NCBI GenBank assembly: GCA_903858635.1
Contig: CAIOJO010000430.1
Coordinates: 1-33,984 of the forward strand
Length of the DNA stretch: 33,984 nt
Source: an uncultured Telmatospirillum sp.
Lineage (GTDB): Bacteria; Pseudomonadota; Alphaproteobacteria; Rhodospirillales; Magnetospirillaceae
Reading direction: 5' to 3'
Positions 23,723-29,445 of this stretch are shown here, one piece after another. The notes below the pieces were generated by a model, which saw only the letters and a program-made list of their open reading frames with translations, was not told the origin of the DNA and did not search any database. Made by a program: the position numbers and the translations under genes. Position 1 is the first letter of the stretch, and the number at the start of each line of letters is the position of its first letter.

Positions 23723-24118
23723 ATGTGTGACGGTCGTGCGTGGTGCAGCAACAAGCTCGATTTCATCGCCGCGGCGGACCCGACACCGAAATGGGCCGGC
23801 TTCGCCTTCAACACCGGGCCGATGCCCGGTTCCGTGTCCGGCGTCTACCTCTACGGCCGTCGCGATGGCGAACGGGTCTATGCCGTGCATATCGGGGAAA
23901 CGGCCGATATCGGTCGCGCCGTGGCTAGGCTGGCCGAGTCGGTCGGGCCCCGGCTGGATGGGGCTGACCGCTTCTATTGGATGGCCGAGACCGATCCGGG
24001 CTTGCGCCGGCAGATCGTCGCCGCCTTGGTGGCGCGCTACCGGCCGGCAAAGCTGCCGGCAAGGCCGGAGTTCGAGCTGGCGGCCGCCGCTTGGGACGGT
24101 TCGACCCTCGGCCACTGA
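23723..24118 (+). CDS. degenerate GIY-YIG-like protein under a Mo-box
   Basis: This 131-residue protein has an N-terminal MCDGRAWCSNKLDF, then PGSVSGVYLYGRRDGERVYA and VHIGETADIGRAVARL, then RRQIVAALVARYRP. This order resembles GIY-YIG domain proteins (PGVYVF...YIGET...RL...R..IE.DL...Y.P). The second motif is VHIG instead of Y-I-G, and the position of the catalytic Glu is Val, so nuclease activity is unlikely. GAGGAA precedes the ATG. A ModE-type box lies just upstream, which ties it to molybdenum status. It converges on the DUF2325 gene. Family placement is by eye only. Confidence 0.65.
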   Translation: MCDGRAWCSNKLDFIAAADPTPKWAGFAFNTGPMPGSVSGVYLYGRRDGERVYAVHIGETADIGRAVARLAESVGPRLDGADRFYWMAETDPGLRRQIVAALVARYRPAKLPARPEFELAAAAWDGSTLGH

Positions 24119-24152
24119 AACCCGGGACCTTGCGGCTCGTCCCTGACCGCCG

Positions 24153-25445
24153 TCAATATTCGCTGGCGTCCGGCGAGCCCAGCGAGCGCAGGCGATCCAA
24201 CCCGACGAAAAAGCTGGCCATGCTGGCGCTGCGCAGCGGCAGATAGGGCTTGCCGGCCTGCCGGCACAGCCGCTTCAGGGTGGCGACGGCATCGTGGCTG
24301 ACGCAGTCGACCGGGAATAGCACGGCTTCCGCCCGGCCGACCATTCCCGCCAGCAGCCCCCTCTTGTCGTCGATGCCGCCGTCATGGTGCAGCAGCCTGA
24401 CTTCGGCTCGGGCCGCGGCGTTCTGCAGGTTGAGGATCAGGCCGGGACGACCGCCGACATAGAGCAGGGTGGCACCGGCGATCTCGGCGGCCGGAGCAGC
24501 CGGTTTGGTCCTTGGGTCGAGCGCCAATTGCCGCTCCGCGGCGGCCAATTCCTCGGCCAGGCATTGCTCGCGTTTGGTTGCCTCGTCGAGCCTGGTGGTC
24601 GCTTGCGCCAGATCCGCCCCGCCCTCTGCCGCCTTCTGTTCGGCCCGTTCGCGGCGGCCGGTTTCGGTCGACAGGCGGCGGCGCAATTGGGCGACCGCCT
24701 GACGCAATGCCGCAATCTCATCGGCCGGCGTGCCGGCTGAACCGGCTGTATCGGGTTCGAGCCCCCCCTGCTCTTCGACCAGCCGATGGGCCAGCATGTC
24801 GTTCAACTGCCGGATGGTCGCGTCGCGAGCCCGCAGCGTGGTTTGCAGCTTGTCTTCGATTTGCTGGGCCCGGGCGTGCAGCGCCGCGTTTTCCGCCTCC
24901 AAGGCATTCAGGCGGCGGATATCGGCGCGATTGGCGGCGCCGACCAGATGCGACAGCATGTGGACGTCGCTGAACACCGCGTCGATCAAGGCCTCCGTCG
25001 CCAGCGGATGGGTCAGCACCGCCCAATAGGCGCCGGGAATCTCGCCGCTGCGCTTGGCCTCGTCCCACAGGCGGCCCAGTTCGGTGGCATCCTTGGCCTT
25101 GGCGAATTGTTTCAAGGTCAGCTGATGGCGTCGGTCGAGGGTCTTCTGCAACAGCTTGCCGGCGAATCCCTGGTTCCCGGCAAGCCGCACGCCCTCGTTG
25201 TGCAGGGTGATCTCCGACAGCAGGTCGACATCGTAGCCGACCACTTTCCTGACCAGCTTGCGAAGTTCGCCGGGGGTCAGGCAAGTGCCAATGATGGAGC
25301 AATGGAAAAGGGAGGGAATCTCCCACAGCCTGGTTCGCCGGTGTTCCAGCAGCATGGCCAATTCGGCCTCGGCGGGTCGCGGCATCAGCCCGCCGGCGGC
25401 GGCCCTATCGGCGCCGTTGCGAGGCTTGGTCATCGGGATCTGCAT
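24153..25445 (-). CDS. DUF2325 coiled-coil protein
   Basis: This 430-residue protein has a helical N-terminal region (residues 30-180), a long coiled coil from about residue 180 to 310 (RLNALEAENAALHARAQQIE, later AALRQAVAQLRRRL), a Pro/Ala hinge, and a C-terminal DUF2325 domain at about 325-415 (LLYVGGRPGLILNLQNAAAR, HHDGG, CVSHDAVATLKRLCRQAGKP). DUF2325 domains resemble a Rossmann-like sensor; no activity is established. The ATG at 25445 has GGAG 9 nt upstream. A near-perfect ModE box lies 23 bp upstream in the spacer shared with modE, so expression probably depends on molybdate. Confidence 0.85.
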   Translation of the reverse strand: MQIPMTKPRNGADRAAAGGLMPRPAEAELAMLLEHRRTRLWEIPSLFHCSIIGTCLTPGELRKLVRKVVGYDVDLLSEITLHNEGVRLAGNQGFAGKLLQKTLDRRHQLTLKQFAKAKDATELGRLWDEAKRSGEIPGAYWAVLTHPLATEALIDAVFSDVHMLSHLVGAANRADIRRLNALEAENAALHARAQQIEDKLQTTLRARDATIRQLNDMLAHRLVEEQGGLEPDTAGSAGTPADEIAALRQAVAQLRRRLSTETGRRERAEQKAAEGGADLAQATTRLDEATKREQCLAEELAAAERQLALDPRTKPAAPAAEIAGATLLYVGGRPGLILNLQNAAARAEVRLLHHDGGIDDKRGLLAGMVGRAEAVLFPVDCVSHDAVATLKRLCRQAGKPYLPLRSASMASFFVGLDRLRSLGSPDASEY

Positions 25446-25467
25446 GGTCGGCAACTCCGCTCAACAC

Positions 25468-25492
25468 CGTTATATATATTGCATATATAGCG
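25468..25492. promoter_or_regulatory. near-perfect ModE box in the DUF2325-modE spacer
   Basis: CGTTATATA-N7-TATATAGCG matches the ModE operator consensus (CGnTATATA, N6-7, TATATAnCG) in every specified base. It lies 23 bp before the DUF2325 start and 88 bp before the modE start, so it can control the minus-strand gene directly and may affect modE. Confidence 0.8.
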
Positions 25493-25544
25493 CTGTCGGC
25501 AAGGGCCTTGGCCGGCGCAATCACCCATTGGCATCTCCGCCGCG

Positions 25545-25569
25545 CGCTGTATACTCGATATACACAACG
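25545..25569 (+). promoter_or_regulatory. degenerate ModE box just before modE
   Basis: CGCTGTATA-N7-TACACAACG has the same 25-bp frame as the other two boxes, with one mismatch in the left arm and two in the right. It ends 11 bp before the modE ATG, a position suited to autorepression. Confidence 0.55.
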
Positions 25570-25580
25570 AGGATGGGCGC

Positions 25581-26375
25581 ATGGCCGACGGGATGATCGA
25601 AGCGATGCTGGCGTTGCGCGGCAGGGGACAGGGCCCGATCGGCCGCGATCGCATCTCCATGCTGGAAGCGGTGGCCACCCATGGCAGCATCACCCAGGCG
25701 GCAAAGGCCCTGGGCTTCAGCTACAAGGCGGTGTGGGACGGCATCAACGCCATCAACAATCTGCTGCCGCGCCCGGCCCTGCTCGCCCAGGCCGGCGGCC
25801 GCGGCGGCGGCGGCGCCCTGCTGACCGAAGAAGGGCACCGGCTGATCACCGCCTTCCGGCGGCTCGAGGCAAAGCTGTCGCGCATCTCGCAGGCCATCGC
25901 CGAAGACGGGCTGGACAGCCATCCCGATCTCCTGTTCTGGAGCGTCGCCATGAAGACCAGTGCACGTAATGCTTTCCGCTGCCAAGTCACCGAGGTCAAA
26001 CGCGCCCCGGTGAACGTCGAAGTGGTGCTCAGGCTTTCCGAGAGCAACAATATCGTCGCCGTCATCACCAACGACAGCGCCGACGAACTGGGCATCATTC
26101 CCGGGCGCGACGCGATGGCGCTGGTCAAATCGTCCTTCGTCATGTTGGCTCCGGCCGACCAGATGCCCCGGGTCTCGACCCGCAACCGGATCATCGGGAC
26201 GGTGGTTGAACGGATCGATGGAGGGGTCAACAGCGAGATCATCCTCGATATCGGCGACGGCAAAACCCTGACCTCGGTGGTGACCAAGGACAGCGTCGAC
26301 GCGATGCCGATCGCGATCGGTGATCGGGTCTGCGCCTTCTTCATGGCCTCGCAGGTCATCCTGGCCACCGACTGA
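25581..26375 (+). CDS. modE: molybdate-responsive regulator ModE
   Basis: This 264-residue protein has an N-terminal LysR-type winged helix (GRDRISMLEAVATHGSITQA, then AKALGFSYKAVWDGI, residues 21-55). Two C-terminal Mop/TOBE domains follow, starting at SARNAFRC (127) and STRNRIIG (199), which bind molybdate or tungstate at the dimer interface. Loaded ModE usually represses high-affinity uptake genes and activates molybdoenzyme genes. GAGG precedes the ATG. It is followed by modA after 31 nt and preceded by ModE-type boxes, so it is probably autoregulated. Confidence 0.94.
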   Translation: MADGMIEAMLALRGRGQGPIGRDRISMLEAVATHGSITQAAKALGFSYKAVWDGINAINNLLPRPALLAQAGGRGGGGALLTEEGHRLITAFRRLEAKLSRISQAIAEDGLDSHPDLLFWSVAMKTSARNAFRCQVTEVKRAPVNVEVVLRLSESNNIVAVITNDSADELGIIPGRDAMALVKSSFVMLAPADQMPRVSTRNRIIGTVVERIDGGVNSEIILDIGDGKTLTSVVTKDSVDAMPIAIGDRVCAFFMASQVILATD

Positions 26376-26406
26376 ACCCTGGCCGACTGTCTGGAAAGGA
26401 GCATCC

Positions 26407-27177
26407 ATGCGCAGAAAACACTTCGTCGCAGCCCTGTTGGCTGTCTGGCTCGGCCTGGCTGCCGCCACCCCGGCGCATGCCGAGGACGTGCTGGTGTTCG
26501 CCGCCGCCTCGCTGACCAATGCCCTGAACGAGGTGGGCGGACAGTTCACCGCCAAGACCGGCAACAAGATGGTGGCCTCCTATGCCGCCTCCTCGACCCT
26601 GGCCAAACAGATCGAACAAGGCGCCCCGGCCAATGTCTTCATCTCGGCCGACCTGCAGTGGATGGACTACCTGGCCGACAAGAAGCTGATCGACCCGGCC
26701 AGCCGGTTCAATCTGCTCGGCAACAGCCTGGTGCTGGTGGCGCCGGCCGATAGCGCCCTGCAGCGGATGGACCTCACGGCGACCACCGACATCGCTGCCC
26801 TGGCCGGCGACGGCCGCATCGCCACCGGCGATCCGGCCGCGGTGCCGGTCGGCCTCTATTTCAAACAGGCGATGGAACGGGCCGGCCAATGGGTGCGGGT
26901 CGAACCCAAGCTGGCGCGGGCCGAGTCGGTGCGCGCCGCGCTGGCCCTGGTCGAGCGCGGCGAGGTGCCGCTGGGCGTGGTCTACGCGACGGATGCGGCC
27001 ATTTCCGCCAAGGTCAAGGTGGTGGGCGTGTTCCCCGGGGCGCTGCACGACCCCATCCTCTACCCCTTTGCCCTGGTGGCCGAGCGAGAATCGGCGGCAG
27101 CCAAGGCGCTGCTCGACTTCCTGCGCAGCAACGAGGCGAAGGCGGTGTTCCTCCGCTACGGATTCACCGTCAACTGA
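26407..27177 (+). CDS. modA: molybdate ABC transporter periplasmic binding protein ModA
   Basis: This 256-residue protein has a signal peptide (RRKHFVAALLAVWLGLAAAT, cleavage after AHA at about residue 22-25). The mature ModA fold follows, with VFAAASLTNAL, YAASSTLAKQIEQGAPANVF, ISADLQWMDYL, NSLVLVAP, IATGDPAAVPVGLY and GVVYATDA, which hold the oxyanion-binding Ser, Ala and Tyr residues. AAAGGAG precedes the ATG. It would capture molybdate in the periplasm, but no modB or modC follows; the next gene is on the other strand 5 bp away. Confidence 0.94.
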   Translation: MRRKHFVAALLAVWLGLAAATPAHAEDVLVFAAASLTNALNEVGGQFTAKTGNKMVASYAASSTLAKQIEQGAPANVFISADLQWMDYLADKKLIDPASRFNLLGNSLVLVAPADSALQRMDLTATTDIAALAGDGRIATGDPAAVPVGLYFKQAMERAGQWVRVEPKLARAESVRAALALVERGEVPLGVVYATDAAISAKVKVVGVFPGALHDPILYPFALVAERESAAAKALLDFLRSNEAKAVFLRYGFTVN

Positions 27178-27182
27178 CGACG

Positions 27183-27506
27183 CTAGTCCTCCTTCAGGTT
27201 GAGGATATAGGCCACCACATTGCGCGCCTCGTCGGGCGACAGAATCAGGTTGGGCATGGTCGGGTGCGATGCGCTGGTCAGCCAGGCGACCAGGGCCATC
27301 CCGGTCATGCCCGGTTTGGCGGCGATGGCCTCGAGGCTGCGCGCCGACTGGGCCGGCCGGCCGGCCACCGGACGGCTGTGGCAGCCGCGGCAGACCGCCT
27401 CGGCATAGGCCCGTCCCGCTTCGACATTGCCCGGCACGCTGTCGGCCCGGGCGAGGGGCGCCGCCAGCAGCAGGCCGATCACGGCGATCGTCAAGAACCC
27501 TCCCAT
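27183..27506 (-). CDS. small periplasmic cytochrome c
   Basis: This 107-residue protein has a signal peptide (FLTIAVIGLLLAAPLARA) and one haem-binding CRGCH motif near residue 39. The likely axial Met is in HPTMPNLILSPDEARNVVAY, the usual C-terminal helix of class I cytochromes c. It is an electron carrier in the periplasm. AAGGGGG lies 7 nt before the ATG. A half-conserved Fnr/Anr-type site lies about 64 bp upstream. It converges on modA. Confidence 0.9.
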   Translation of the reverse strand: MGGFLTIAVIGLLLAAPLARADSVPGNVEAGRAYAEAVCRGCHSRPVAGRPAQSARSLEAIAAKPGMTGMALVAWLTSASHPTMPNLILSPDEARNVVAYILNLKED

Positions 27507-27569
27507 GCGGCACCCCCTTCTTTCCCGACATCCGGACTTAATCCTCGGCCCCTCGGAGCCGAGCCCGCA

Positions 27570-27583
27570 CTAACCTGGATCAA
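27570..27583 (-). promoter_or_regulatory. possible Fnr/Anr-type site before the cytochrome c gene
   Basis: On the minus strand the sequence reads TTGATCCAGGTTAG. The left half and the core fit alphaproteobacterial Fnr-type sites (TTGATC, N2, GGTCAA-like), but the right half has two mismatches. The position upstream of a small cytochrome c would fit control by low oxygen. Confidence 0.35.
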
Positions 27584-27611
27584 GCCCCCGCCGCCGCCCG
27601 GACCCGCCAAA

Positions 27612-27755
27612 AGTCTGGCTTCTCCACCCGGCTCGGGAAAAATCGCCGTTGGCGATGCCTACTGGCATAGCTTCACCGTGCCCGGAACCTACAAATACAT
27701 CTGCGCCCCGCACGAAGACTTCGGGATGGTCGGCAGCGTGGTGGTGCAACCGTAG
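27612..27755 (+). pseudogene. 3' remnant of a cupredoxin (pseudoazurin/plastocyanin-like) gene
   Basis: The frame ends GDAYWHSFTVPGTYKYICAP, then HEDFGMVGSVVVQP and a TAG stop. This is the C-terminal third of a type-1 copper protein, with the Cys, His and Met copper ligands (CAPHEDFGM) in place. The N-terminal half, with the first copper His and the signal peptide, is missing; upstream in the same frame lies only Pro/Ala-rich sequence overlapping the cytochrome c promoter. It cannot fold as a cupredoxin and is probably left over from a deletion. Confidence 0.7.
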
Positions 27756-28117
27756 GGCCGCAATTCAATTTTGATGGGGATGGAATCGCGTGGGGTGGGA
27801 TTGGCTTCGGTTAACTTCGCCAGTTCGGTCGCGCGCCATCAGCGCGCCCGCACCGAACCCGGCCGGGCCTTCAGCCTCACACCCGTCCCCCAAAAACGCC
27901 AAAGGCCCCGCGAGGGGGCCGGTGGCGTTTTTGGCGGATGGGGTGTCCGCCCAATATGCCGCCTAGTGCGTTGATTTAACAGTGAATACTTTTCCTTGCC
28001 GCCCTGCAACTTACAATCTGGCTTACAGTCCTCCGCGTCCTGTGGATGTTGACAAGCACATAATGGGGTAGCGATTCCTTGCTCAGACCGTGCGCGTCCG
28101 CACTCGTCCGGTGGTGC
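27756..28117. other. 362-bp gene-free spacer at the left edge of the accessory region
   Basis: No gene is seen here. It contains an imperfect hairpin (GTTCGGT at 27823-27829 with ACCGAAC at 27852-27858, plus an inner GCGCGC pair), the strong terminator at 27890-27934, and CTAGTGCGTTGATTTAAC at 27963, whose first seven bases equal the ends of the MITE-like element at 5786. AT content rises after about 27960. Confidence 0.5.
27890..27934 (+). terminator. strong bidirectional rho-independent terminator
   Basis: CCAAAAACGCCA (27890-27901) pairs perfectly with TGGCGTTTTTGG (27923-27934), and the inner GGCCCC/GGGGCC extends the stem around a short loop. The A and T tracts make it work in both directions. 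It follows the cupredoxin remnant and so probably once ended that gene. Confidence 0.8.
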
Positions 28118-28561
28118 TCACGCAGCCCGCGACGCCCAGTGCCCGTCAGTCGCTTGGTCGTACTCGAACTCGAACGGCGGGGCATCCGGCAGCTTCGGGG
28201 TCGCTTCGATGAGGTCGGCGAGCCGGGGCCTCTCCCCGAGGTATTCGAGGCAGAGTTGCCGCAGCACTCGGTCGGCCCAAGCGGGAATCGGGGTTTCGCC
28301 GCTCTCCCACCGACTGACGGTGAGCAACTTCTTGCCCAGCTTCTCCCCGAGGGTGGTCTGGGTCAGCCCCATGACGTTGCGGAGGAAGCGGAACTCGTTG
28401 CCGGAAAGCTGGCGCTTGTGGCCGATCAGGTGCTCGGCAATGGCCCGCTCCAAGGCAGCCTCGTTCTCGACGATGACGGTCTCTCCGTAAGGGGTCTCCT
28501 CCCTCCGGTAGCCGCTGATCAGCCACACGTTGTCGAGGCCGCTTTCAGTGTACTGATACAT
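28118..28561 (-). CDS. MqsA/HigA-like HTH antitoxin
   Basis: This 147-residue protein begins MYQYTESGLDNVWLISGY, a start shared by a family of HTH antitoxins, and carries an XRE/MqsA-type helix-turn-helix near residues 65-105 (LRNVMGLTQTTLGEKLGKKL, VSRWESGE). It should neutralise the DUF4258 protein encoded just upstream and repress the operon. The ATG at 28561 was chosen because GGAG lies 6 nt before it and the family N-terminus starts there; it overlaps the toxin gene by 17 nt. Confidence 0.82.
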   Translation of the reverse strand: MYQYTESGLDNVWLISGYRREETPYGETVIVENEAALERAIAEHLIGHKRQLSGNEFRFLRNVMGLTQTTLGEKLGKKLLTVSRWESGETPIPAWADRVLRQLCLEYLGERPRLADLIEATPKLPDAPPFEFEYDQATDGHWASRAA

Positions 28562-28925
28562 CCCCGTCTCCATTATCCTCGTCGTCCTCGTCATTGGCCG
28601 CCTGGGGCGCGCGCCGCGTCTGTGGGATGATCGCGTAGCCGGTGATCACCAGGATGAACTCCTGCGGCACCAGAACCCCGGCAACCCGGCACCTCTGTTC
28701 GTCCACGTTCCTCTCGACGGTGAAGGTCCAACCGCCCGGCATCTTGAGGTCGGGGTAGGGACCCTCGACGATCGTTCCGTGCTCAAGGGCCGCCATGATC
28801 TCCTTCTTGGTGAGCGGCAGCTTGCCTGATGCCGGATCTCGTTTCTTCGCGTGCTCGGTGAGGCGTACCTTTTCGTACCATGGGGCCAGCTTGCGGATCT
28901 CGGCTTGGGCAGTTGCCTTGTTCAT
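28545..28925 (-). CDS. DUF4258 protein, probable toxin
   Basis: This 126-residue protein has the DUF4258 pattern: VRLTEHAKKRDPASGKLPLT, KKEIMAALEHGTIVEGPYPD, and strands with CRVAGVLVPQEFILVITGYA. DUF4258 proteins are related to small RelE/BrnT-fold toxins and are often paired with HTH antitoxins. The C-terminal 20 residues are acidic (DEDDEDNGDGD). The ATG at 28925 begins MNKATAQAEIRKLAPWYEKV; the frame is open further upstream but without domain sequence. It is the first gene of a two-gene toxin-antitoxin operon. Confidence 0.78.
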   Translation of the reverse strand: MNKATAQAEIRKLAPWYEKVRLTEHAKKRDPASGKLPLTKKEIMAALEHGTIVEGPYPDLKMPGGWTFTVERNVDEQRCRVAGVLVPQEFILVITGYAIIPQTRRAPQAANDEDDEDNGDGDVSVH

Positions 28926-29089
28926 CGTCCACCATTTATCAAAATGATATATCGTGATGTCCCGTGAGGTCAAGCCGAGACCGGGAGTGGCCAAAGCCCG
29001 CAAATTGGGTCGAGCCCCACATGTACGTCCAAGGATGATGCCACACACAAGTGGTTGCGCGCATACCAACGATGCGCTATGTTCCTCCC

Positions 29090-29106
29090 GACAGGAAATT
29101 CCTGTC
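29090..29106. promoter_or_regulatory. 17-bp palindrome, candidate operator
   Basis: GACAGGAA-A-TTCCTGTC is a perfect inverted repeat with a single central base. It lies in the 289-bp spacer between the divergent toxin-antitoxin operon and the excisionase-primase operon. It has the size and symmetry of a dimeric repressor site, such as for the HTH antitoxin or a phage-type repressor. Otherwise this spacer holds no gene; the AT-rich AAAATGATATATCG at its left edge may be the toxin promoter. Confidence 0.5.
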
Positions 29107-29214
29107 GCGGTCGGTGCTCGACCGTCGACCATTTTGGTCACCCACGCTGGGAAAGCCACCCGATAAGAGGGGCGGTGAGTCAGCGTGTTCGCGGCTCCGC
29201 CCTGGAGCCGTTCG

Positions 29215-29445
29215 ATGCTTCATCCCAGCGACACTTCCCGGCCCCACGAAACTCGTCAGGCCGAAGACCGTCTTCTCTGCCCTATTCCCGAAGCCGCGCA
29301 TCTGCTCGGTGTCGGTCGGTCATCAATCTACGCTCTGCTCGACGCGGGCGCCTTGGCCTCGGTGAACATCGGCCGCCGTCGTCTCGTCACCCGAGCCAGC
29401 ATTGATGCGCTCATCGCCAGCCGCCTCGTCGGCGGAGCAAAGTGA
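29215..29445 (+). CDS. excisionase-type helix-turn-helix DNA-binding protein
   Basis: This 76-residue protein contains PIPEAAHLLGVGRSSIYALL and DAGALASVNIGRRRLVTRAS followed by IDALIASRL, the HTH_17/MerR-like excisionase pattern. Such proteins act as directionality factors or small regulators in integrative elements. The ATG at 29215 has TGGAG 8 nt upstream; a start 10 codons earlier is possible. Its stop overlaps the primase start (TGATG), so the two are coupled. Confidence 0.78.
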   Translation: MLHPSDTSRPHETRQAEDRLLCPIPEAAHLLGVGRSSIYALLDAGALASVNIGRRRLVTRASIDALIASRLVGGAK

